Origin: an uncultured Clostridia bacterium
GTDB taxonomy: Bacteria; Bacillota; Clostridia; Peptostreptococcales; Anaerovoracaceae
NCBI GenBank assembly: GCA_934247125.1
Contig: CAKQIZ010000021.1
Span: 1 to 25,733 of the forward strand
Direction of reading: 5' to 3'
Length of the DNA: 25,733 bases
The position numbers were made by a program, and so were the translations under genes. This document shows, piece by piece, positions 16,633 to 24,840 of this stretch. The first letter of the stretch is position 1, and each line of letters opens with the position of its first letter. The notes below the pieces were generated by a model. That model was not told the origin of the DNA and did no database searches. It saw nothing but the letters and a program-made list of their open reading frames with translations.

Positions 16633-17502
16633 ATGGGAATGAAAATCGGTGCGGAGCGTATCACTTCGAGTATGGCGCAGTATCCGGATATTCTCAGAGG
16701 GATAAAAAGCTGTCCGAAAGAGTTGTTTTGTATCGGTGATGTCTCTCTGCTCAAACGGCGCTGTGTCGCTGTTGCGGGATCGAGAAACACTACGGTGTAT
16801 GGCAGGAATATGGCGGTCAGATTTGCAGGAGATATCGCTCGTGCAGGCTTCGTTGTCGTGAGCGGCATGGCAAGGGGCATAGACACTTGTGCGCACAGGG
16901 GTGCGCTTGACGCCGGAGGAGATACGATAGCCGTACTCGGATGCGGGGTAAATGTGTGTTATCCAAGGGAAAACGGAAAGCTGAAAAAAGAAATCGAGCA
17001 GAAAGGCCTTGTGATTTCGGAATATCCTCCGGACACTGAACCGCAGCGTTACTTTTTTCCGCAGCGAAACAGGATAATAAGCGGACTTTCAGAGCTTACT
17101 CTTATCGTGCAGGCGCGAAACGACAGCGGGGCACTGATAACCGCAGAGCTTGCAGCTGAGCAGGGCAGAGAAGTGTGCGCTGTACCGGGGAATATAGACA
17201 GCCAGTATAATATAGGAAGCAATAAGCTGATCAGAGAAGGTGCAGTCCCGGTATTGAGCACGGGTGATCTGCTGGAAATGCTGGGCGCTGATATATTTGC
17301 GCAGAAAGATGCAGAACGCATACTGAGTGAGACGGAGATTAAAATATACAGGATCCTCTGTGAGCACGGTGAGCTGAGTACTGATGAGATATGCAGAATG
17401 ATGAAAAAGCCGCCGTCATACGTTGCCGGCATAGTGACTGTGATGGAGATGAAGGGTGCGGTTTTTTCAGATATGGGTAAAGTTTTTATTGCAAAAGCAT
17501 AA
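16633..17502 (+). CDS. dprA: DNA processing protein DprA
   Basis: A 289-residue cytoplasmic protein that binds single-stranded DNA entering by transformation and loads RecA. The Rossmann-like DprA fold covers about residues 45-215 with VAGSRNTTVYG, VVVSGMARGIDTCAHRGAL, GCGVNVCYPREN, FPQRNRIISGLS and SGALITAELAAEQGREVCAVPG, all diagnostic. A C-terminal winged helix (about 230-289, LSTDEICRMMKKPPSYVAGIVTVMEMKGAV) follows. The N-terminal SAM-like domain common in longer DprA proteins is missing or very short. AGGGGG precedes the ATG. It sits directly before topA as in Bacillus (smf-topA). Presence alone does not show the organism is naturally competent, since dprA is widespread. Confidence 0.96.
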   Translation: MGMKIGAERITSSMAQYPDILRGIKSCPKELFCIGDVSLLKRRCVAVAGSRNTTVYGRNMAVRFAGDIARAGFVVVSGMARGIDTCAHRGALDAGGDTIAVLGCGVNVCYPRENGKLKKEIEQKGLVISEYPPDTEPQRYFFPQRNRIISGLSELTLIVQARNDSGALITAELAAEQGREVCAVPGNIDSQYNIGSNKLIREGAVPVLSTGDLLEMLGADIFAQKDAERILSETEIKIYRILCEHGELSTDEICRMMKKPPSYVAGIVTVMEMKGAVFSDMGKVFIAKA

Positions 17503-17517
17503 AAATATACATATAAT
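17489..17517 (+). promoter_or_regulatory. Internal promoter for topA
   Basis: TTGCAA (17489-17494) and a perfect TATAAT (17512-17517) at 17-base spacing, overlapping the dprA stop codon. It would let topA-hslVU be expressed independently of the upstream, possibly repressed, yraN-comM-dprA unit. The start is near 17524. Confidence 0.65.
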
Positions 17518-17559
17518 CAAATACTAGAAGCTAAATTTAACAAAAAAGGAGGAGTCTTC

Positions 17560-19617
17560 ATGGCTGCCGCAAAGAAAATACTGGTAATTGTCGAATCACC
17601 ATCGAAGGCTAAAACCATAGGCAAGTTTTTAGGAAACCGCTATAAAGTTATCGCTTCAGTCGGACATGTGCGAGATCTTCCTAAAAGTAAACTTGGAATA
17701 GATATAGACAACGATTTCGAGCCCCGGTATATATCGATAAGGGGCAAGGGTGATATAATAAAGGAACTGAAAAAGGAAGCAAAGAACGCTTCAAAAGTCT
17801 ACCTCGCGACCGACCCGGACCGTGAGGGAGAAGCAATATCATGGCATCTGGCATTTCTGCTCGGGATAGATATAAATTCTCCGTGCAGGATAGTTTTTAA
17901 TGAAATAACAGAAAAAGCCATAAAAACAGCTATAAAAAACCCGAGACCTATCGATCTCAAGCTCGTTGATGCACAGCAGGCCAGAAGAGTGCTGGACAGA
18001 CTTGTGGGATATCAGATAAGTCCGCTTCTCTGGAGAAAGGTGCGCAGAGGTCTCAGCGCCGGCAGAGTACAGTCGGCTGCGCTCAAGATAATCTGTGACA
18101 GAGAAAACGAGATAAAGAAATTCAAGCCGCAGGAATTCTGGAATATCACTGCGGAATTTGAAAAAGACAAAAACTTTATTGCAAAGCTGATCGAGTTCAA
18201 AGGTGAGAAGCTTCTTATAGAGAACAAGGTGCAGAACGATGCAATACTGGAGCAGCTTGAACAGGGCAGATATATCGTAAAGAGTATAGAAGAAAAAGAC
18301 AGATCAAGAAGAGCGGCAGCGCCGTTCACTACGAGCAGCCTGCAGCAGGATGCCGCAAACAAGATAAACTTCACGACAAAGAAGACTATGATGATCGCGC
18401 AGCAGCTTTACGAAGGCGTGGAAGTAAAGGGGCGCGGGACCATAGGTCTCGTATCATATATAAGAACTGATTCAGTCAGGATATCGGATGAAGCCAGAGC
18501 TGCATCGAAAGAGTATATAGTCAGCAATATGGGCGAGCAGTATTACGGCGGGAATGTATACAAAAACAAGAAAAAAGATGTGCAGGATGCACACGAAGCG
18601 ATAAGACCGAGTTATATAGAACTCGATCCTGAAAGCATCAAAGATTCGCTGAGCAAGGATCAGTACAACCTGTATCGCCTGATATGGAACAGATTCGTAG
18701 CCAGTCAGATGGCTCCTGCAAAATTCAAGGCTGTGAATGTCGTTGTGGAGAACGGCGATTACAATCTGAAAGCTGTGGGATCAAAGCTTATATTTGACGG
18801 TTTTCTTAAAGTTTATTCTCATGTCAAAGATGACGAGGAAGACAGATGGCTTCCTGATATGGCTGAAGGTGAAGTGCTCAGGGCTGTGAATGTCGAAGGC
18901 GTGCAGAACTTTACGCAGCCTCCTGCAAGATTTACAGAAGCCAGCCTGGTGAAGGACCTGGAAGAAAAGGATATCGGACGTCCGAGTACGTATGCCCCTA
19001 TCGTTGCTACGCTTATAGATAGAAAGTATATTTCTAAAGAAAAAAAATCATTGATTCCGACAGAACTAGGGTTTATAGTAACTGATATGATGGAGCAGTA
19101 CTTCAGGGAAATAGTAGATGCGGGATTTACAGCTCAGATGGAAGATAATCTGGATGATATCGAATCCAAGGGAGTACGATGGAAGAACGTCATAGAGGAG
19201 TTTTACGGTACGCTCAAGGAAGAACTGGATATCGCGGACAAGCAGATCGAAAAAGTCGAATTCAAAGAAGAACTTACAGGCGAGATGTGCGAGAAATGCG
19301 GCAAGCCTATGGCTGTAAAACACGGGCGTTTTGGTGTTTTTGCAGCATGTACAGGTTATCCGGAATGTAAAAACACGAAACCTCTCGTACAGTCCATAAA
19401 TGTCAAGTGCCCGAAGTGCGGTAAAGACATAGTAGCGAGAAAAAGCAAAAAAGGCAGAGTGTTTTACGGATGCAGCGGTTATCCGGAATGTACACAGTCA
19501 TACTGGAACAAGCCGATAGACAGAAAATGTCCTAAGTGCGGTGAGCTGTTGGTTGAGAAAAAAAGCAAAGATGCAAAATACGCATGCTCAAACAGCGAGT
19601 GTGATTACAAAGAATAG
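17560..19617 (+). CDS. topA: DNA topoisomerase I (type IA)
   Basis: A 685-residue enzyme that relaxes negative supercoils by a 5'-phosphotyrosine single-strand passage. The TOPRIM domain opens with VIVESPSKAKTIGKFLG and has DPDREGEAISWHL (acidic Mg2+ site). The active-site tyrosine is Tyr300 in LVSYIRTDSVRIS. RFTEASLVKDLEEKDIGRPSTYAPI is the conserved domain III/IV signature. The C-terminus carries three four-cysteine zinc ribbons (about residues 579-685): CEKC...CTGYPEC, CPKC...CSGYPEC and CPKC...CSNSEC. GGAGGAG precedes the ATG. It is downstream of dprA and upstream of hslV; the trmFO and codV genes found between topA and clpQ in B. subtilis are absent. Confidence 0.98.
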   Translation: MAAAKKILVIVESPSKAKTIGKFLGNRYKVIASVGHVRDLPKSKLGIDIDNDFEPRYISIRGKGDIIKELKKEAKNASKVYLATDPDREGEAISWHLAFLLGIDINSPCRIVFNEITEKAIKTAIKNPRPIDLKLVDAQQARRVLDRLVGYQISPLLWRKVRRGLSAGRVQSAALKIICDRENEIKKFKPQEFWNITAEFEKDKNFIAKLIEFKGEKLLIENKVQNDAILEQLEQGRYIVKSIEEKDRSRRAAAPFTTSSLQQDAANKINFTTKKTMMIAQQLYEGVEVKGRGTIGLVSYIRTDSVRISDEARAASKEYIVSNMGEQYYGGNVYKNKKKDVQDAHEAIRPSYIELDPESIKDSLSKDQYNLYRLIWNRFVASQMAPAKFKAVNVVVENGDYNLKAVGSKLIFDGFLKVYSHVKDDEEDRWLPDMAEGEVLRAVNVEGVQNFTQPPARFTEASLVKDLEEKDIGRPSTYAPIVATLIDRKYISKEKKSLIPTELGFIVTDMMEQYFREIVDAGFTAQMEDNLDDIESKGVRWKNVIEEFYGTLKEELDIADKQIEKVEFKEELTGEMCEKCGKPMAVKHGRFGVFAACTGYPECKNTKPLVQSINVKCPKCGKDIVARKSKKGRVFYGCSGYPECTQSYWNKPIDRKCPKCGELLVEKKSKDAKYACSNSECDYKE

Positions 19618-19664
19618 ATATATAAAGATATGCTGATCTGTGTCAGTGACAAAAGGAGGGGAAC

Positions 19665-20204
19665 ATGGTACAATTTCATGCTACAACTATCGTGGCAGTC
19701 AGAAGAGGGCCGGACGATATCTGCATCGGCGGAGACGGTCAGGTCACGATGGGAGAGACTGCCATAATGAAAAATGGCGCTAAAAAAGTGAAGAAAATCT
19801 ACAAAAATACAGTTATAACGGGTTTTGCGGGCTCTGTTGCCGATGCTTTTTCGCTGACAGAAAAATTCGAAAGCAAACTGGATGAACACGGGGGCAACCT
19901 GAAACGTGCTGCGGTCGCACTGGCTCAGCTGTGGCGTTCGGACAAGGCTATGAGAAACCTTGAAGCGCTTATGATCGTTGCTGATAAATCGGATATGCTG
20001 GTCCTTTCGGGAACCGGTGAAGTGATCGAACCTGACCAGCCTTTTGTTGCGATAGGCTCAGGGGGCAACTATGCATATTCTGCGGCTAATGCCCTCTATA
20101 ACAATACAGACCTCGGAGCAGAGGAAATAGTGAGGAAATCACTGGAAATTGCGGCGTCGATCTGCGTGTATACAAATGATCATATTTCTGTAGAAAAATT
20201 ATAG
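19665..20204 (+). CDS. hslV: HslV (ClpQ) protease subunit
   Basis: A 179-residue peptidase that forms the proteolytic double ring of the HslUV ATP-dependent protease. The start MVQFHATTIVAVRRG with GGDGQVTMGE, GFAGSVADAF, LSGTGEVIEP and GSGGNYA is typical. The N-terminal nucleophile threonine of HslV (TTIV) lies at residue 7 here, so a six-residue leader must be removed; B. subtilis CodW keeps a similar SFHATT stretch and reportedly uses its N-terminal Ser, but here residue 2 is Val. Thr7 is therefore the likely nucleophile. GGAGGGG is close before the ATG. Its stop codon overlaps the SD of hslU. Confidence 0.96.
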   Translation: MVQFHATTIVAVRRGPDDICIGGDGQVTMGETAIMKNGAKKVKKIYKNTVITGFAGSVADAFSLTEKFESKLDEHGGNLKRAAVALAQLWRSDKAMRNLEALMIVADKSDMLVLSGTGEVIEPDQPFVAIGSGGNYAYSAANALYNNTDLGAEEIVRKSLEIAASICVYTNDHISVEKL

Positions 20205-20214
20205 GAGGTAGATG

Positions 20215-21642
20215 ATGGCCAACAAGCTTTACCAGATGACGCCTAAAGAAATAGTGGGCGAACTGGATAAATATATAATAGGACAGGATGAAGCGAAAAA
20301 GTCTGTAGCGATCGCTTTGAGGAACAGATACAGAAGAAGTCTCCTGTCAGAAGAAATGAGAGAGGAGATCACTCCTAAGAACATACTTATGATGGGGCCT
20401 ACAGGATGTGGTAAGACAGAGATCGCAAGAAGGCTCGCGAAACTGATGGACGCTCCGTTTGTAAAGGTGGAGGCGACAAAGTTCACGGAAGTCGGATATG
20501 TGGGACGTGATGTGGACTCCATGGTAAGAGATCTTGTCGAGGCTTCGGTGAGAATAACGAAGCAGGCAATGATCGAAGAAAAGTATTCTGTCGCAGACGA
20601 GATCGTAGAAGAGAAGATAATAGAAGCTATAATTCCGGGAAACAAGAAAGCAGCGTCCGGGAACCAGAGCAGAGGGCCTTTTGATTTCATTCTGGGAAAC
20701 AGCGGATATCTCAGTCAGAAGGAGCAGTACGAACAGCAGCAGGCTGAGGAACAGCAGACTGAACCTGATATGCTCGCCAGAGAGCAGGTCAGACAGCAGC
20801 TTCGCGAAGGACTTCTGGAAGAACAGTATATAGAGATACAGGTAACAGATGCTCCTAAAACAAATGCTCTGGATATGGGCAATGAGGGCATGAGTATAGC
20901 GATAGGAAACATTTTCGGCGACATGGCGCCGAAACGAATGAAGAATAAAAAAGTAAAGGTAAAAGATGCCAGAAAGATCCTGCGTGAGGAAGAGGCACAG
21001 AATCTTATAGATATGGATCAGGTCACTGATGATGCATTGCAGAATGCAGAACAAAACGGTATAATCTTTATCGATGAGATCGACAAGATCGCATCGGGAT
21101 CAAGCTACAGAAGCGGTGCTGATGTTTCGAGGGAAGGTGTTCAGAGAGACATCCTTCCTATTGTTGAAGGCAGTGTGATAAACACAAAGCACGGTCCGGT
21201 GAAGACTGATCATATACTTTTCATAGGAGCGGGGGCCTTCCATACAGCAAAACCTACTGATCTCATACCGGAGCTTCAGGGTCGTTTTCCGATAAGGGTG
21301 GAGCTGGAGAATCTCGACAAGGATACGTTCGTAAAGATCCTTACGGTGCCGGAGAACGCTCTGCTGAAGCAGCATAAGGCGCTGCTGGAAACTGAAGGCA
21401 TAGAGATCGAATTTACAGATGAAGCTATTGATGAGATAGCCACTATGGCGTTTCTGATGAACGAACAGACGGAGAATATAGGTGCAAGAAGACTGCATAC
21501 GATACTGGAAAAGCTTTTGGAGGATATTTCCTTTAACATCCCGGATATGGATGATGAGAAAATTACGATCGATCAGCAGTATGTGAAAGAAAAATTTGCT
21601 GAGAAAATACATCCGGAAGATATAGATAAGTATATATTGTGA
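20215..21642 (+). CDS. hslU: HslU (ClpY) ATPase subunit
   Basis: A 475-residue AAA+ unfoldase that feeds substrates to HslV. It opens MTPKEIVGELDKYIIGQDEAKK; Walker A GPTGCGKT is at residues 61-68, followed by the pore loop region EVGYVGRDVDSMVRDL. The intermediate I-domain (about 110-245) is Gln/Glu-rich (EQYEQQQAEEQQ). Walker B is IIFIDEIDKI, with sensor and arginine region ELQGRFPIRVEL. The C-terminal EDIDKYIL is the tail that docks into HslV. An ATG one codon earlier (20212) is only 3 bases from the AGGAGG (20203-20208); the ATG at 20215 is 6 bases away and preferred. The SD overlaps the hslV stop, so translation is coupled and stoichiometry kept. Confidence 0.97.
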   Translation: MANKLYQMTPKEIVGELDKYIIGQDEAKKSVAIALRNRYRRSLLSEEMREEITPKNILMMGPTGCGKTEIARRLAKLMDAPFVKVEATKFTEVGYVGRDVDSMVRDLVEASVRITKQAMIEEKYSVADEIVEEKIIEAIIPGNKKAASGNQSRGPFDFILGNSGYLSQKEQYEQQQAEEQQTEPDMLAREQVRQQLREGLLEEQYIEIQVTDAPKTNALDMGNEGMSIAIGNIFGDMAPKRMKNKKVKVKDARKILREEEAQNLIDMDQVTDDALQNAEQNGIIFIDEIDKIASGSSYRSGADVSREGVQRDILPIVEGSVINTKHGPVKTDHILFIGAGAFHTAKPTDLIPELQGRFPIRVELENLDKDTFVKILTVPENALLKQHKALLETEGIEIEFTDEAIDEIATMAFLMNEQTENIGARRLHTILEKLLEDISFNIPDMDDEKITIDQQYVKEKFAEKIHPEDIDKYIL

Positions 21643-21653
21643 TCAGGCGGCCT

Positions 21654-21705
21654 GACAGGAACTCCATTGGTATCTGTAAACAACAGATGTTGGTGGAGTT
21701 CTGTC
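21654..21705 (+). terminator. Long hairpin after hslU, possible terminator
   Basis: Outer arms GACAG[G]AACTCCA and TGGAGTTCTGTC (one bulged G) and inner arms ATCTGT/ACAGAT make a long two-part stem 11 bases after the stop. The following GATTGTTTGC is a poor U-tract, so termination may be partial or the hairpin may protect the 3' end. Confidence 0.55.
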
Positions 21706-21766
21706 GATTGTTTGCAAAAGAACAAATTAAACAGGATAAATGTGACGAAAACAGCAGTTTTGTGTC

Positions 21767-21800
21767 AATTGTGTGAAAAAACGATACTTTTTGGAAAAAT
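21767..21800. promoter_or_regulatory. Two CodY-box-like sites upstream of codY
   Basis: AATTGTGTGAAAAAA (21767-21781) and ACTTTTTGGAAAAAT (21786-21800) each match the CodY consensus AATTTTCWGAAAATT at 11 of 15 positions. They lie 12-46 bases upstream of the codY -35. Matches of this quality are expected by chance in AT-rich DNA, so autoregulation is only suggested. Confidence 0.3.
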
Positions 21801-21812
21801 CAAAAAATACCG

Positions 21813-21841
21813 TTGCTTTGTTGATTACAAATGTATATAAT
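21813..21841 (+). promoter_or_regulatory. Promoter of codY
   Basis: TTGCTT (21813-21818) and a perfect TATAAT (21836-21841) at 17-base spacing. The start near 21848 gives a leader of about 68 bases. It allows codY expression apart from the topA-hslVU transcript. Confidence 0.65.
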
Positions 21842-21915
21842 ATATACGATATGTACAAATTCAAATAAGATGAATAAAATATAATAATTTAAGTCAGATG
21901 AGGTAGGAGATGAAT

Positions 21916-22683
21916 ATGTTATCAAAGGTAAGAAAGCTGAACTGGATGCTTCAGGAGAGCCCGACAGGGGCGTTCTCGTTTGATGAGATGTGTGAACTTA
22001 TGAGCGAACTTATGGATGCGAACGTTTATATCGCGAACAGGACCGGAAAAGTCATCGGCGTAGGATATAAAATAAAGTCAGACAGCATGGCTATTTCAGA
22101 TGCAGAAACGGGTTCGCAGGTGTTCCCGGAGGAATATAATGAAGAACTGATGCGTGTCAGAGAAACTGTTGCGAATGTTTCAGGTGAAGAAGCGCTCAAG
22201 ATATTCAAGTACGATTATGACACATCGGACAAGCTCCATACGATCATTCCGATATTAGGCGGAGGAAAGAGATGGGGAACACTGATACTTACGAGATACA
22301 CTCCTGAGTTCACAGAGGAAGATCTCGTTCTCGGTGAATATGGAGCAACTATAGTCGGAATGGAGATACAGAGAAGAAAGTCTCTTGAAAGAGAAGAAGA
22401 AGAGAGAGAGATCGCAATGGTACAGATGGCGATAGGCACTCTTTCGTATTCGGAAATAGAAGCTGTACAGCAGATATTTGCCGAACTCGATGGAGACGAG
22501 GGTCTTCTCGTTGCCAGCAAGATCGCAGACAGATCCGGGATCACCAGGTCTGTTATCGTCAATGCACTCAGAAAACTTGAGAGTGCAGGCGTCGTAGAAT
22601 CCAGATCGCTCGGAATGAAAGGAACAAGGATCAAGATCACTAATTCCAAATTCAAGGAAGAGCTCAACAAGATGGCTATATAA
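21916..22683 (+). CDS. codY: CodY, GTP- and branched-chain amino acid-sensing global repressor
   Basis: A 255-residue transcription factor that, when loaded with isoleucine-type amino acids and GTP, represses nutrient-scavenging and stationary-phase genes. The N-terminal GAF domain (about 1-150) includes MLDANVYIANR-like and ILGGGKRWGTLILTRY segments. A linker helix follows (QRRKSLEREEEEREIAMVQMAI). The winged HTH is near the C-terminus: ASKIADRSGITRSVIVNALRKLESAGVVESRSLGMKGTRI, nearly identical to the Bacillus recognition region. Start choice: an in-frame ATG at 21910 touches the SD AGGAG (21905-21909), while the ATG at 21916 is 6 bases from it. It follows hslVU as in B. subtilis clpQY-codY. 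Confidence 0.97.
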   Translation: MLSKVRKLNWMLQESPTGAFSFDEMCELMSELMDANVYIANRTGKVIGVGYKIKSDSMAISDAETGSQVFPEEYNEELMRVRETVANVSGEEALKIFKYDYDTSDKLHTIIPILGGGKRWGTLILTRYTPEFTEEDLVLGEYGATIVGMEIQRRKSLEREEEEREIAMVQMAIGTLSYSEIEAVQQIFAELDGDEGLLVASKIADRSGITRSVIVNALRKLESAGVVESRSLGMKGTRIKITNSKFKEELNKMAI

Positions 22684-22729
22684 GACAGATGCGTATGTTT
22701 TGATTACGATCCGAAATAATGACAGAAGT

Positions 22730-22766
22730 CTCCTGCTTTGCATAATATGTAAAGCAGGAGTTTTTT
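22730..22766 (+). terminator. Rho-independent terminator of codY
   Basis: Ten-pair stem CTCCTGCTTT/AAAGCAGGAG with an 11-base loop, followed by six T. It ends only 23 bases before the yunB ATG. Confidence 0.92.
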
Positions 22767-22789
22767 GTTTTTTGAGGAGCTGTGGAGAT

Positions 22790-23497
22790 ATGCCGGATAA
22801 GTCATGCAGAAAAAGAAAAAGAAGATCGGGGAAGCGCAGAAAATACAGCGGCAGGAAAAAAGTGCGGAAATCCGTGCTGGTGCTGCTCATGACGGCAGCG
22901 GTGCTCTTTTCTATGATGTTCGTATATCTGAAAACGGTGATAGATCCGAATCTTGAGGATATATCCCGGATGAGAGCGGAGGTTCTGGTGACAAGAACTA
23001 TAAATAGAGCACTTTCGGAGCTTTTTCAGGGGCAGACTGTAGAAGAAGACCTTTTTTTGCTGAAAAAGGACGAGAACGGAAAAACGGAGCTTGTGCAGGC
23101 GAATTCTATAGCGATCAACATCTTGCTGACGCAGCTTGCTCTGAATCTGCAGGATGCATTCAGGACCATGGATGAAGAACCTCTGCAGGTGCCGCTGGGA
23201 GCTCTCATGGGCAGCAAGATGCTTTCGCAGACAGGACCATATGCAGATGTCGCCATAAAGCCTGTAAGTGTGCTTTCCACGGATTTTAGAACGGAGTTCG
23301 ACTCTAAAGCGATAAATCAGACTAAATATAAGATATATATAGTCCTGAAATGCCGCGTAAAAGTCATGGCGCCGTTTTCCTCGAGAACTTTCGACACATC
23401 GAGCAAGATACTGCTTGCAGAAACCGTGATACTGGGAGATGTCCCGGACAGTTTTGTACAGGTACCTAAAGATGATATTTTAGATGTAACAGAATGA
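22790..23497 (+). CDS. yunB: YunB-family sporulation protein
   Basis: A 235-residue, probably membrane-anchored protein resembling B. subtilis YunB, a mother-cell sporulation protein of uncertain function. A very basic N-terminus (RKRKRRSGKRRKYSGRKKVRK) precedes one transmembrane helix (about residues 28-47, SVLVLLMTAAVLFSMMFVYL); the rest (AEVLVTRTINRAL, VQANSIAINIL, VPLGALMGSKML...GP, VLSTDFRTEFDSKAINQTKYKIYI) is the conserved external part. The reading frame opens earlier (from 22700), but that region contains the codY terminator; the ATG at 22790 with GAGGAG (22774-22779) is the real start. Its presence supports a spore-forming lineage. No sigma-E promoter was recognised with confidence. 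Confidence 0.82.
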   Translation: MPDKSCRKRKRRSGKRRKYSGRKKVRKSVLVLLMTAAVLFSMMFVYLKTVIDPNLEDISRMRAEVLVTRTINRALSELFQGQTVEEDLFLLKKDENGKTELVQANSIAINILLTQLALNLQDAFRTMDEEPLQVPLGALMGSKMLSQTGPYADVAIKPVSVLSTDFRTEFDSKAINQTKYKIYIVLKCRVKVMAPFSSRTFDTSSKILLAETVILGDVPDSFVQVPKDDILDVTE

Positions 23498-23505
23498 TGA
23501 AAATG

Positions 23506-23514
23506 TGGTAATAT
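23506..23514 (+). promoter_or_regulatory. Extended -10 promoter giving a leaderless hflX transcript
   Basis: TGGTAATAT is an extended -10 (TG-N-TAATAT); the -35 region is poor. Counting the hexamer as -12 to -7 puts +1 at 23521, exactly the A of the hflX ATG. Confidence 0.45.
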
Positions 23515-23520
23515 AAAAAC

Positions 23521-24798
23521 ATGCTTAGATTTAATGATAAAAATGAAATAATCACAGAAGAATACAGGGCTGTTCTCGTCGGGATACAGCTTGACAAAGA
23601 TATATCGTATTCGATGGAAGAACTTGTCGGACTTGCCGGGGCTGACGGTATCGAAGTCGCCGGTATGATGGTGCAGGCTCGCGAAAAGCCGGATACAGCA
23701 ACGCTGATAGGTAAGGGAAAGGTGGCGGAGCTGGCAGAGATGTGTGAGGCGATGGATGTCGATACCGTTATATTCAATGAAGAACTTTCCGGAGTGCAGC
23801 TGAGAAATCTTGAAGAAGCGACAGGAGTCAGAGTCATCGACAGGACGATACTGATACTCGACATATTTGCAGACAGAGCAGCATCAAAGGAAGGAAAGCT
23901 GCAGGTCGAGCTTGCGCAGCTGCAGTACAGGATGCCGCGTCTTACAGGCTTTGGAAAGTCACTGTCGCGTCTCGGCGGAGGCATCGGAACGAGAGGCCCG
24001 GGCGAAAAGAAACTTGAGACTGACAGGCGGCATATAACCAGAAGGATAGACGATATCAGAGAAGAGCTTAGGAGGGCAGAGAAGAGCCGTCAGCTGCAGA
24101 GAGCGGGCAGAGAGAAATCAAGGCTTCCTGTCGTGGCACTCGTAGGATATACGAACTCAGGGAAGTCTGCGATAATGAACAGGCTGCTTTCGATGGCTGA
24201 CAATGAGGAAAAGACTGTAGCATCGAAAGACATGCTTTTTGCTACGCTTGATACGCAGCACAGACGAATAACACTGGAGCAGGGAAATGAGTTCATACTT
24301 ATAGATACCATAGGCTTTGTCAGCAAGCTGCCTCACGGACTGGTGGAGGCCTTTAAATCAACACTGGAGGAAGTGAAATATGCAGATCTTCTGATACATG
24401 TCGTAGACAGTTCATATGCAGAACGTGATTTTCAGATCGAAGTTACGGATCGTGTCCTGGGTCAGATAGGCGCCGGCAGCAAAGAAAAGCTCATGGCATA
24501 CAATAAGATCGATCTCACAGATGAGATCCCTATCGATGTGAGTGGAAATGAGGCGGTATATGTTTCGGCCAAAACCGGTCAGAATATGAACGAGCTGCTT
24601 GCTGCTGTAAAGAACAGTCTTTTTGGAAAGCGCATACATGCGCGATTCGTCATACCGTATGATAAAGGCGGTGTGACGTCATATCTGTGTGAAAACGGGG
24701 AAATAACTTCGATGCAGTATGAAGCGGAAGGAACTGTGCTCGAGGGTAATTTTGAAGCGGCAGACTATGAAAAATACAAAAAATTTGCGGAAGCCTGA
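23521..24798 (+). CDS. hflX: HflX, ribosome-associated GTPase
   Basis: A 425-residue TRAFAC GTPase that binds the 50S subunit and splits stalled or heat-damaged ribosomes. The N-terminal HflX domain (about 15-125) has DTATLIGKGKVAEL and VIFNEELSGVQLRNLEE. A coiled-coil linker follows with GPGEKKLETDRRHI. The G domain starts at G1 GYTNSGKS (209-216); G3 is DTIGF, G4 is NKID. The usual C-terminal domain completes it. A stop (TAA at 23509) lies four codons upstream in frame with no other start codon between, so 23521 is fixed. No SD precedes it. It lies 23 bases after yunB, but an apparent leaderless promoter suggests separate vegetative expression. Confidence 0.95.
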   Translation: MLRFNDKNEIITEEYRAVLVGIQLDKDISYSMEELVGLAGADGIEVAGMMVQAREKPDTATLIGKGKVAELAEMCEAMDVDTVIFNEELSGVQLRNLEEATGVRVIDRTILILDIFADRAASKEGKLQVELAQLQYRMPRLTGFGKSLSRLGGGIGTRGPGEKKLETDRRHITRRIDDIREELRRAEKSRQLQRAGREKSRLPVVALVGYTNSGKSAIMNRLLSMADNEEKTVASKDMLFATLDTQHRRITLEQGNEFILIDTIGFVSKLPHGLVEAFKSTLEEVKYADLLIHVVDSSYAERDFQIEVTDRVLGQIGAGSKEKLMAYNKIDLTDEIPIDVSGNEAVYVSAKTGQNMNELLAAVKNSLFGKRIHARFVIPYDKGGVTSYLCENGEITSMQYEAEGTVLEGNFEAADYEKYKKFAEA

Positions 24799-24840
24799 TG
24801 CCGCTGCAGATGAATTTGCGATTATTACAGAGAGGAACAT

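Noticed and set aside
22700..22789. N-terminal extension of YunB
   Set aside because: This stretch holds the codY terminator hairpin and T-run; a good SD and ATG follow at 22790.
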